This document shows positions 1 to 9,955 of a stretch of 31,750 nucleotides of DNA, piece by piece. Source of the DNA: Protostelium mycophagum (lineage: Eukaryota > Evosea > Variosea > Protosteliida > Protosteliaceae); NCBI GenBank assembly GCA_002081555.1, contig MZNV01001706.1, forward strand, positions 1 to 31,750. Direction: 5' to 3'. The notes under the pieces were generated by a model. The model did no database searches. It had not been told where the DNA came from and was given only the letters and a program-made list of their open reading frames with translations. Position 1 is the stretch's first letter; each line of letters opens with the position of its first letter. The position numbers and the translations under genes were made by a program.

Positions 1-92
1 TATCGAAAATTCAATTTGGGAAGTAGACCCGATTGATTTTTTCGTATACGCCTGTCACAAGAATGAATTCGACACTCGTCACGGGAGATGTC

Positions 93-199
93 AGAAGACG
101 AAAAGGACAAGGATGACTGTCATGGCCAGAAGGGGTGGGCAAGAAGAGACGCCGAAGCCGTGACAGGGATGAGAGTCATCCTTGTCCTTTTTGTCTTCT
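93..199. repeat. long imperfect inverted repeat over the first gene's start codon
   Basis: Bases 93-123 and 169-199 are inverted copies of each other. By eye 29 of 31 positions pair; position 100 against 192 would be a G-U pair in RNA and 119 against 173 is a mismatch. The spacer is 45 bases. The right arm begins exactly at the ATG of the receptor gene and encodes its signal peptide core. The left arm read on the minus strand also begins with ATG at 123 and encodes a similar hydrophobic peptide (MTVILVLFVF). It could be an RNA hairpin that masks the start codon, or the trace of a head-to-head duplication of a secreted-protein 5' end. Confidence 0.85.
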
Positions 200-3100
200 T
201 TGTCTTGAGGTAGGATCTTAGGACCCGATCCTGCTCACGTCCACAGCAAGGGACTTTCATATTACCTTGATGGTGCCTGGTTTGTGACTTATTCACAATC
301 TGCAAGTGTACAGTGGACTCCGAGCCGATACATCTCTCAGAACAGCAATGAATTCCTGAATCGCACAAACCAAACACCATTATTTTATGGTGTGACAGAG
401 AGTAACTCGTACGACGACTTCGCTACCTCTTGGACCATCAAGCCTAACTTTGGATCTTCTCCGACTAATTTCATGAGCTACCTCTATGGGCAACTCATTT
501 TCCCATATGATGTACGGATAATCGCCAACATGAGCGCGAATGATTTTCTCTGGCTCTTCAGAGGTGCAGAGGCCGAAAAACCTTCTTATTCGAAGGGAGT
601 CTTTGCATCATTAAATACCACCCTTACCACCACTAATCTCCAAGCCAATGTGCCTTTAGACGTCATGTTTGTCTATTACAACGGTCAAGCGTTAGGAGGA
701 ATGATTCTTCCATACGATTTGTCGAATTATTTCTTCACGGTGAGGCGATGTCGATCCTCCGATGAACATTCATTGTTATTCTTAACCTTTATGCAGGATA
801 TTCAATCCGTATGCACCAACTATACTTGTCCAGCTAATCAGATCTGCACAGCTCTTAATTGGGGCATCCCCACATGTGTATGCAGCGATGGATCATACAA
901 CCTCGCCCTCTGCAAGACCCCGACGTTATCAAATTCTCCATTCCAATGCATGTACAATTGGGTCCCCTGCCAAGGGGGGTGTTGCGAGATGCCCAGTTGT
1001 AGTTCTACAACGTTGTATTCGCCGGGATTTAAAATGGAGGCGACTTCGCCTCTCTACTCTCTGAATGTGAAACGTCCGATTCATCTAGGCAAGAATTTTC
1101 TGAGAATTTTCCTAAAATGACTGTGCTCTCGCGCCAAGACACATTTGACAAACTATAAGAGTTTGGTTTTGCATTGAAATTCCTTGTAGTTATATTTTTG
1201 TTGCATACTTTCATTGATGTAAATTTATTGTCGATTTTTAAATATCTAAAGCGTTTCAGTGTCACCAGACTGTTCCAAGGCTTTCGGCCTGATGCCATCT
1301 GGTTTTCTGGGAATTTTCGACACGAATACCAATACCGAAATCACGCGCTTGAATACCACGCAGATACCAGATTATTTCAACCTGACTTGGACTGGTTTCT
1401 ATGGCGACACACAACTGCTGGCGAATGTCGCCTCGAATGTCAGTTTGACACTTGTCCTGACGGATGACGCCAGATTGGTGATCTACAACGAGGTTCACAC
1501 CATTTTATTTCAGACATTCGGTCAGATTGGTCCGGTGGACACAGCAGGTGGGAAATGTCCCGGAAATTTCGTGATATTTTGGCGGGAAAATTGATGATGG
1601 CAGGAAATTCCGCTGTGCCTCCCCTCTCTTGCGGGGCAAACTATTTTTGGAGCCAGCGAGGAGCCCCGATCATGTACATTTATTCCGTGACGTACTTCCC
1701 TCCCCAGATCTACAACGTGACAGCCAATGACGGAGTACTGTCTATTTTTGGAGCGAACTTTGGGACTTCACAACCCTGCTTTTCACTGTCGATTGGCGGT
1801 GTGCAGGTGAGTCCCACAACAGAATTAAATGAGGTGAAAGATCAACTTTTTCAAGGTTCAAAATTCCACCAGAACAGAGAGCATGATCCAAACCGCGGTA
1901 CCTGATTTAATAGGTGATTCTCATCATTCGAATTGATTCGGACTCGACTGACCCGATTCAGGTCGGAATGTGATCATCGTGGTATCATTGCGAAATCAGA
2001 GCTCATCTTTCTCGGCATCATGGGATTCCCTCACAACTCAACTCTCTCAGAGTAGTGCGCATCCACATTCCACATCTCATTTTGACATTCCTGACAGATG
2101 TGACATCCATCTCATCGATTCAGAACCAGACGACATCCATCATCACCTCTTTAGCCCAGAGCAACACCACTAATAACTACACATACACGTCATCACAAGT
2201 CCAGCTCATCGTCCAGAAAGTCACTGTGACGTCATCAGATGTACAGTTGTCGACGAGGTCGGTGGTGGTGTCCCTCCCCCCCTCCGTCTTCAAGAATGAG
2301 ACCCTGACATTTGTCGGCGTGTCAGTTGTAGATGTCAACGTGCTGCAGCAATTGTCAAACACAGTAGTGTAAAATCTTGAAATATTTATTTATTTTCAAA
2401 ATAGAAATAAAAATGTGCAGGAAGGCACCTATTGTGGGATTGAGCATCTACAACGCCAAAGGAATTGAAATTCCTCTGAAAAATATCAGTACACCTATAT
2501 CTATCACTTTTGCCAATGTCTCTGCCCCTCCCGCCGGTTTTGGTATGACTTCTATTTTTAGAATTTTTGGACAGCTGTGTTATTCGACAAAAGTTGAATA
2601 ACAACTCTGACCACCGCAGTTGTCCAGTGTGCTTATTTCGATGAAATTTCATTGACTTGGGTATCTGAGGGCCTCACTACATTGACAAATGACACGTCAT
2701 CCATCATCTGTCTCACAACACATCTCACCAACTTCACATTGATACAGAATGACACCAGCCGCATCATGGCCCCCGCTCCTCAGGGACCTCCATCTGTCAT
2801 CTTCATCATCATTCCTTGTGTTGTGGGTGGCCTGCTGCTCATCGGCATCATCGCGTCAATGATCTTTCTCATCACAAAGAGGAGACAGGTGGGGCATCAA
2901 GAGATGATATGATCATCGGATTGATCTTGTCCTAGACATCAGAGAGCGACATCGTATTAGGGACATCTGATCATGATGGCGTCAGCGTGATCCAAGACGT
3001 GGAGGTCTATGCTTCAGATAAGGGTGTCTCGATATGGAAGGGCACATATGGTGGTACCACCACAATCGCGGTGAAAAGAGTGTCACAAAGAGATAACCTA

Positions 3101-4149
3101 AGACTGCTTAGTGAAGCCACGACAGCAAAGGTATTTGAATTGACGATATAAATATAAAATAATAATAAATAAACAAAAAAAAATATTTTTTCCGGAAAAA
3201 ATTTATTGATGTACAGGGCATGAGACATCCCCACGTCATCGAGTTCATCTGTCAGAAATTCTCCGATCAAGGTGATCACGTGACGTAATGACAGGTGTCA
3301 TATTGACAGTTGTAGAATCATATATCGGTTACGGATGGATGGAGGATGGAGACATGTCCTCATACATGAAAATGTATCCTCTTGATGACATCCAGATCAA
3401 GAACATGTAAAAACTTTTTTTAAATGTCAAGTCTGAATGTCTTCAGAACACTGCAAATAGTAGGGGCTCTGTCTTATTTAGGAGAACACCGTCTCATGCA
3501 CACCATGATCACGCCTCGCAAGGTGATGTCGAAACATCATTACGTGTCCTGACGTGATCAGGTCTTGATAACCAACAAAGACTGTAATATAAATGTCAAA
3601 CTGGCAGGTCTATCCCATGTCTTCCCGCATGGAGTTGTGGCGAGATCAGAAAGAGGAAGACATAGTGTGAGTCATCTTACTCATCTTGTCACCGCAATCC
3701 TTCTTAGATGGTTGATGATAAGGAGGATGACACGTCATACAGGCACCAGAAGTTATGGAAGGCAAAAGCTGCAATGATCTCAGCAATACATGGTCGCTCG
3801 GCGTATTGATCTGGTCCATGTTGTCGAGAGATGAGATCCCATATGGTGACGTCATCAGCGATCAAAAGGTGCATGAAAAAATGTCGACAGAAAGAATGAC
3901 TGCTTCAGGTATTCCAACAAGTGCCACGTGGCGAGCTATCATTGCAGATGTCTCCGAAATGGGATCAGATGCTCGTCTCAATCATCAACAGATGGTGAGT
4001 GCATTTGTGCATTTGTTAGTGTTTAGAAGCTAACATCACACCAGCATGAGCAACATACCCGAAGACAGAGTCAGTTGCCAGAGGATCGCGTCAAGGATGA
4101 TGCAGCCGAACACTTTGGCTCAGCCAGACTTCAACATGCTGGACAATGA
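169..4149 (+). CDS. single-pass receptor with EGF, IPT and GAIN/GPS regions and a cytoplasmic pseudokinase
   Basis: Probable cell-surface receptor. Exon 1 (169-209) encodes the signal peptide MRVILVLFVFFVLS and splices in phase to 247. The ectodomain has PA14-like beta-rich segments, a Cys-rich EGF-like module near 797-930, an IPT/TIG module (1604-1913, continuing at 1962), then a GAIN-like region ending in a GPS motif. The GPS has Cys...Trp...Cys followed by His-Leu-Thr at 2721-2729, the usual self-cleavage site. One membrane helix lies at about 2796-2873. The kinase-like region starts at 2936: the VAIK-type Lys is at 3074 and an APE motif at 3743. HRD reads HTM (3499-3507) and DFG reads LAG (3601-3609), so catalysis is unlikely. 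Introns I can place in phase: 210-246, 740-796, 1548-1603, 1807-1855, 1914-1961, 2052-2097, 2369-2420, 2543-2619, 2889-2935, 3131-3216, 3272-3309, 3407-3446, 3523-3561, 3667-3742, 3995-4044. The junction between about 995 and 1260 is unresolved, and the extreme C-terminus is uncertain. Confidence 0.75.
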
Positions 4150-4231
4150 GAGGTGCAACTATGCCGAAGTGGTGTTATAATAGACTATAGTTCAATTCAC
4201 GAATCCTCATGTGATCACATCTTTATATTCT

Positions 4232-6871
4232 TCATGATCTCCTGAAGGATGACGAATCACCAAGGTTCCCCTCCCAGATTTGGACCTGCCGCGTCAGTTC
4301 TCTGATTGTGGGTAGTTGTTGCTGCCACGTCATCTCCCTGTCTCGCAACTCCATTTCAATTTGTTTTATTCTTCTGTACAGTTTCATATCTTGGCTTTTT
4401 GGGTCTGTGTTCTATAAATAGATCAGTTCCTCAGCCTTACGTATATCAGGACTCGGATTTTTAAAGAAACACGGTAATTATCGTGAGAGATCACGGTATG
4501 CAAAGGTGGAAATTTGTTATCACTTGCGGCTTTGCCGCTGTACTTGCCTCGATGGAACCAAGGCACTGCCAACAGGCTCAAAACCTCGGCAGCCCACGGT
4601 AACTTCAGTTCAATTACCACGGTTCGCGTTCAGGAATTACAGTCCCTCGAGAGACTAAAGGAAGCTGCTCTCTGCGCAACCTACCTCGAGTCGTTTTGAA
4701 TGCGATGTTAACTCTTGCAACTCTCTCTTCAACTGATTCATCTCCTTTCTGAATTTTTCATATTGTAATAGTTCGGCCTCTATATGCTCGATCGTATCCG
4801 GGTCAGACTGTAGTAATGAATAAGCGACAGATCGTCGTACTTACATTCTGAGTGAATTCGGTCGTTGTAGATTCAGGGCTGCTGGGTTTGGATTGGTAAG
4901 AATACAAATTGTTCTGAGGCCGTTAGAAAGTTTGAATTTTGAATTTTTTTTACCGTTAAATAAGGATTTTTTGGGGGCGGCCGATTTTTCTTCTCTTCAA
5001 AATGATATTGTATCTACAACGGTTCAATTGATTGAGACATAAATAGTACGCACTTGTTGGTTTGACCTGGGCGATCCATCAAGCAATTTCTCCTCCCGTT
5101 TCTGGTAATTTTCTGAAAACTCGGCGAAAAATCCTGGAACTTTTGGGGGTTTACGAGAGAGGGAAGGAGGGGTGATGACGTCAGCCTTTGAGATTGAAGT
5201 ATCAGTATGTACAATATGTTGGGTTTTGTTGGGTCTTGAAGGTTGCATCGGGATGAAACTAGGTCTCGTTGTAGATGGTATGATTGAAGAAATACGGTTG
5301 TCAGCCGGTGGTATTGGCAGCTATGTTGATGTTAATATTGTAGTACACATTATTTTTTGATCAATGAAAGTGAACGGAACTATCACACGCGGCAAACGAA
5401 TGCAAAATTCACTGCTTGTTTTTGTTCTGCAAATATCTGCTTGTCAGAAAAGTTTAATACTCACTCTCCAACTGTCTGCAAACGGATCGTGTCGTTGAGA
5501 CACATAATTACGATGTCTTGAAGAAGCTGGCATCCGTCTCAGAAATTGATTCTGTGCTGTTTTTTCCCGCCAACGTTGTGCGTACTTCTTCGAAAGCATA
5601 AACTCCCGTCTACAACGCTGTAGATATGCTTCCTCCGCGGATTTTTCTTGTTGCGCCTTTATGTACAGTCCCAACTACAACCAGTCAAATTAAGCACTGA
5701 TATATATTTCTCATCACAATTCATCAGTAAATTTCAAGTGTGAATCAAAAGTGTACCTCAAAAAGCTGCCTGATTCCTTTCTTTTGGTATCTCGCCATGA
5801 ACATTCTTTCAGCTTCTAATTTTCTGGCCTTTCGGTACTGTTTTCGATTGTGATATTCCATCCATCTCTACTGACCATATTAACATCACGAAATTCTGAC
5901 TGTTTTTCTTTTCTATTGGAGAGGACGGTACCAACCGCAACAATCACGTTAGATCAGATAAAAGCTCTTCACCTGCCAAATGCTCAGCAACATCGTTCTG
6001 ACTCTGTGCGTATCGGCAATCAAAATGTTCGAATTCTTCGACTTCCACTCCAAACATCTGTTCTTCCAACACGTCATCACCGCACCCTTTCGTCTTGTGT
6101 CGTGGTATCTGAGAGCTTGTTCTATCAGTGCCCTTTTGTTCTTCTTTATTTCGACATAGTCCTATGATCAATTATATTTTTAATATTTACAAAATATCAA
6201 ATAAATTTCCAAAAATATTGAAAGATCTTTGATTCTAACAAAAAACTGACTTTCCACTGCTGAAAAAACTCTCTACACTTGAGCCTTCGCCGCAGCAGAA
6301 ATCTCCTGTGCCATTCTGTGAAATACCGAGACGTGATCCTCCTGAAGTCAAAGCCCCTCGCTCTCTGTGCACCTTGCCTCCTCCGTACTTCCTCTTCAGC
6401 TAAGAATCTCCACGCGTCGACCACTCTCCTCAAGAGCCTCTCAGCCCAAAAAAACTCGGCCATCTTTTGTGATTTTGCATCGCGATCTTCCTCCATCTTT
6501 CTGGGCTGGTTTGATGAGCTGTGATCTCGTGATGAAGGTTCTCTTACTTTTGGAGGCGAATAGTCGCTGCTGATGTCAACATATTTTGGTTTATATCTTG
6601 ACACTGTGCTGGCTGGCTTTGTTATTGGCTGTGGCTTATTCGAAAAGGAAGGAAGCTGAGAGTTAGGAGAGGATCTCACAGAAGATTTAGCGGATGATCT
6701 GGTTGAAGGAACAGAAGACTTGAGTCTTTCTTTACCGTCCTCTTTCGGTTCGAAATCATCGTCATCGTCAAAGCCATCCCGAAGAACACCATCCAAAAAC
6801 TCCTTCATGTTCCGACTCTCAGCCTCATCGAGGCTGTAAAGACTGACCCTGTCGTCATCGTGATCGGTCAT
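4232..6871 (-). CDS. Sfi1-like repeat protein with C-terminal coiled coil
   Basis: Likely a centrosome or basal-body scaffold. The start ATG at 6871 (MTDHDDDR) opens an acidic, Ser-rich N-terminus. Next come repeated units pairing a Trp with short basic helices (examples: RVVDAWRFL, YFTEWHRRFL, VMTCWKNRCLEWK, YAQRWREK). This spacing is typical of Sfi1 centrin-binding repeats. The chain ends in a Pro-rich stretch and a coiled coil (QYEKFRKEMNQLKREL). Exons I could join in phase, in minus order: 6871-6251, 6161-5973, 5867-5757, 5674-5465, one starting at 5320, two short exons near 4850-5000, one ending at 4685, and 4411-4232 with TGA. The intron 4684-4412 is unusually long for this locus. No catalytic domain is visible. 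Sfi1 assignment is by repeat pattern only; it may be another Trp-repeat coiled-coil protein. Its 3' end faces the receptor gene 82 bases away. Confidence 0.65.
4412..4684 (-). other. 273-base intron with CACGGTAA words
   Basis: Intron of the Sfi1-like gene, about four times the local norm. It contains exact CACGGTAA at 4470-4477 and 4595-4602, and near copies at about 4491 and 4613. The first lies in a near-palindrome, ACGGTAATTATCGT (4471-4484). The same word recurs in introns of the coiled-coil gene at 12789-15643. I see no convincing coding frame in it. A regulatory or noncoding RNA role is only a guess. Confidence 0.5.
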
Positions 6872-6885
6872 TTGAGATTGACCGC

Positions 6886-6895
6886 TTGGCGCCAA
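6886..6895. promoter_or_regulatory. TTGGCGCCAA palindrome, E2F-like
   Basis: This perfect 10-base palindrome lies 15 bases upstream of the ATG of the Sfi1-like gene. It matches the core of the E2F/DP consensus (TTTSGCGCSAAA family). In many eukaryotes E2F sites drive S-phase expression of replication and centrosome genes. The sequence match is direct; the function is inferred. Confidence 0.45.
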
Positions 6896-7454
6896 TGGAA
6901 TTTCAGTTCGTTGTAAATAGACCAAAGAAAACTGAATTTATTTTCTCATTCATCTTTGGTGGCTCATTCAGAGGTATGCTCAGCATTCACTTCTATATGG
7001 GTATTGTTTTTATGTTGGTGATTCTTTGTGATTTACTTGGCTTCGTAGGAATTAGAAGTCCCCTGGTGATCAGCTGAAGAAAGGCCATGCTGAGAAGTCA
7101 TAATATAATGTTAAAAAAATGAGAGTAATTGAAATGAAGGTCCAAAAAATTATTAAATCTATTTATTATTTATAAGTCTATATTTATCATTTCATTTTCT
7201 ATTGGCTATTTTTGAAATCCATAAATTCAAAGAAACCTCAAAATTGATAAAAGGTGTGCATCGACGCAAAGCGTCACTGGACGGACAGTGTTCCATTCAG
7301 GCCCAAAACGTAAGAAAGCATTGCTTGCTGTGGATTCAGAGGCTCGGTGTAACTACGTTTGGTCGCTCACATGGAACCGTGTCGTATTTTTGACGCACAA
7401 AACCGGTCCTGACAACCGACAACGGAAACAGCGATTCATTTTCAACAGACGACA
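6896..7454. other. intergenic region between divergent genes
   Basis: This is the shared upstream region of the Sfi1-like gene (-) and the hevein/Dabb gene (+). It is AT-rich around 7100-7200 and contains an ATTGG (inverted CCAAT) box near 7200. A 60-codon hydrophobic frame starts at 6895 on the plus strand, but has no recognisable domain and overlaps the putative promoter, so I did not call it. No RNA gene is visible. Confidence 0.5.
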
Positions 7455-8850
7455 ATGAAGGCACCTCTTCTCTTCTTTGTCTTTGCCGCCGCCGTCCTGA
7501 TTGCCGCTGCGCAGAATTGCGGTTGTGGAGGAAGTGAACCAGTAAGCAAACGTGCAAATGAAAACTTTATCTGATCTCTTTAGTGCTGCTCTCAGTATGG
7601 ATACTGCGGATCTGTATGTTTGTTGATTGACGATTCATTTTTCTGATGGAACGTAGACAGCCGAGTACTGTGACGCAGCCAAAGGATGCAAAGAGGGCTG
7701 TTGGGGAGCAAGTAGCGGAAATGGAGGAAACAATGGTGGCGATGGTGACAACAAGGTAGGCCTAGACAACAGTCATTGAGAAGATACTCATTATTGCAGT
7801 CCAAAAAGCTCTTTCACCACAACATCATGTTCAGGTGAGTGATTCCAACTTATTATCTTCTGATCCTTTAAAGATACCGTGATGGAGTGACCCAAGAGCA
7901 AGTGGATTCCGTGACAAAGGCTTATCTCGATGTGGCCAACAAGGCCATCAGAAATGGAAAGAAGTACATTACCATTGTTGGTGGAACCACCCTCTCCACT
8001 GAAGGTAGGTTTTGTGTCACGAATGACATCACACGATGTTGAAAAACAACAGGTGTTCCAGACAACTTCCGTAACGGATTCATCCTCTCATTCGACACCG
8101 CCGACGGTAATCCTCATCCTCCATAAACCCATCAACTCACCCCTTCAGATCGCTCCCACTTCATGTGCTGCGAGAAGGCCCACCAAGACTTTGGAAACTT
8201 TATGGGACAATACGTAACCCCCTCCGACTACAACGTCGGATTCGACTTCCAAGAGGAAGGCACCGCCCCCTGGCTCAACAGCACCGCCGGCAGACTCTTC
8301 CACCACGTTATCACCTTCAGGTATGACGTCATCTCACCATGAAGAAATTCCGCTGAAATCTCACAGATACAAGCCAGAGGTGACCCAAGCCCAGATCGAC
8401 TCTGTCACCAAGGCTTATCTCGCACTTAATGACAAGGCCGTCAGAAATGGAAAGAAGTACATCAACATCGTTGGAGGACGCACTATCTCCACCGAAGGTG
8501 AGGACTGGTAGTTTGTTTAACAAAAGCTTGCATAAAAAAGAATCTACTCTGATGGATAGACATAAAGACGATGCAGCTGTTTAGTCTGCAGAAAATATTT
8601 TGTACAAAATATTTGGGCCTTTTTTGATATTTTTAGGAGTGAAGAGCAACTTCAGAAACGGATTCGTGTTGACCTTTAAGACTCAAGACGGTGGGTGTCG
8701 CCATGACCATAACACGTCATCCTGACAGACATAGATATGGACCACTTTGGCTGCTGTGAGAAGGCCCACCAAGACTTTGGAGACTTCATGGGACAATACG
8801 TAACTGATGGTGACTACAACGTCGGTTTCGACTTCCAGGAACAGTTCTAA
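7455..8850 (+). CDS. secreted hevein-type chitin-binding protein with two Dabb-like domains
   Basis: Probable secreted chitin- or fungal-wall-binding protein. ATG at 7455 opens a clear signal peptide (MKAPLLFFVFAAAVLIAAA). Next is a Cys-rich hevein/CBM18-like module with CCSQYGYCGS and TAEYC, then a Gly/Asn linker. Two tandem copies of a domain follow, each beginning FHH, with an Asn-Gly-Lys-Lys-Tyr-Ile strand and CCEKAHQDFG; the fold pattern resembles the stress-responsive A/B barrel (Dabb, PF07876). Exons: 7455-7541, 7584-7613, 7657-7755, 7800-7834, 7874-8004, 8053-8106, 8149-8320, 8367-8497, 8637-8690, 8729-8850. The intron positions repeat between copies: one after TFR/MFR, one after STEG, one in the Asp-Asp turn. 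Nucleotide similarity between copies is also high, so the duplication took introns with it and is fairly recent. The stop TAA is only 50 bases from the Rab stop on the other strand. Confidence 0.85.
8593..8614. repeat. perfect 22-base palindrome inside an intron
   Basis: Each half is an 11-base AT-rich arm (AAATATTTTGT and its complement) with no spacer. It sits in the intron 8498-8636 of the hevein/Dabb gene, the longest intron of that gene at 139 bases. It could form a hairpin or bind a dimeric protein; nothing shows which. Confidence 0.8.
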
Positions 8851-8900
8851 AAATAGAACAAATATGATTGAAATAGAAAAATCATTGTTGATTTTATGTC

Positions 8901-9754
8901 TTAACAGCAACCTCCTCCTTGTGGCTCTGCTCCGTCTGTCAACTTGGCGGTAGCTTTGGCCTTCTCTTGTTGTGTGTACAACGACGGTGTGTCGAGAATC
9001 TTCTGTACGAGCTCTATACAATTTCAATTTTTGAAAGGAAGGAAATGGCGGGAAATACCTTCGAAAGCCTGTTGAATTCCGAGCTTTGTCTTGGCAGATG
9101 CCTCGATGAACAACATAGAGTGTTTCTTGGCAAACTTGGCACCTTCATCTCTGGATACTTGTCTCTCGGCCTGTATCATTTAGAAATCGTCAGATCGTGA
9201 TTACGTTTACCTTATCGACCTTGTTACCAACCAAGAGGGTGATAGGATCCTTGTCTGTGAGATATACCTCCACTTCCTTTAACCACATGGGAAGAGAGTC
9301 GAAAGTGTCGCGACGTGTAACATCGTACGCTGTTCTGTCGTTAGATCGTGCTTGAGATGAAAAATGACGATGGGAAAAATGTGCTTACTGATGATGATAC
9401 CGTGGGCTCCACGGTAATATGAGCTAGTGAGTGATCTGAATTTTTCTTGGCCAGCTGCAGATAAATGAGAACGAATTAAAAAAGAATGGAAGAAGTACGT
9501 GCCTGTGTCCCAGATGGTGAGATTGACTCTCTTATCTTCTAAATTAATTATTTTGGTCTTGAAATCGACACCTGCGTAGCTTAGATCTGTGATCTTCATT
9601 TTTCTTAAAACTTACCGATGGTGCATGGCTGATCTTCCTCGAAATCATCGTCTGTAAAACGAAGTAATATGGAGGACTTGCCGACTCCAGAATCTCCAAT
9701 CATCAAGATCTTAAAGAGCTGGTCATACTCTGATGTCTCTGGAACGTCTGCCAT
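8901..9754 (-). CDS. rab18: Rab18-like small GTPase
   Basis: Membrane-traffic GTPase of the Rab family. ATG at 9754 ([15 protein letters not shown]). Visible motifs: P-loop GDSGVGKSS, switch I TIGVDFK, WDTAGQEKF, then [30 protein letters not shown], and a C-terminal Gly-Gly-Gly-Cys-Cys for double geranylgeranylation. YDVTRRDTF and [13 protein letters not shown] are Rab18 hallmarks; Rab18 acts at the ER and lipid droplets in animals and plants. Exon 1 is 9754-9616; exon 2 starts at 9571; further introns interrupt before AGQE, before TYDV, after VDK and after QAFE. The intron inside WDTAGQ appears to use a GC-AG boundary (ACAG then gcacgt), since no GT gives the frame. The stop TAA is at 8901-8903. 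All nucleotide-binding residues are intact, so it should be active. Confidence 0.95.
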
Positions 9755-9955
9755 GCTAGAATAATATGTGTGGGGTTATAAAGAGGTTGGTTTGGTGTGA
9801 TGGTGTGGCGCTTGCTCGTTGATGGTCTGTTTTCGAAAGGAAATTCGCAGTACCTTTTCTTTGAAATTTGGGCAACGTGGGCAGCAACAGCTCTCAACTT
9901 TCTCAGAAAATGAAGAGGGAACTAAACTATAGAACTCTTTTCTTAATACAACACT

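Noticed and set aside
1575-1590. TTTTGGCGGGAAAA, a near-perfect E2F site, in a receptor-gene intron
   Set aside because: Similar GGCGGGAA words occur inside coding sequence (about 10513, 18624, 18811), so this copy alone is not evidence of regulation.
6895-7077. 60-codon hydrophobic frame on the plus strand
   Set aside because: No homology, no intron support, and it lies in the upstream region of a minus-strand gene. Hydrophobicity follows from T-rich sequence.
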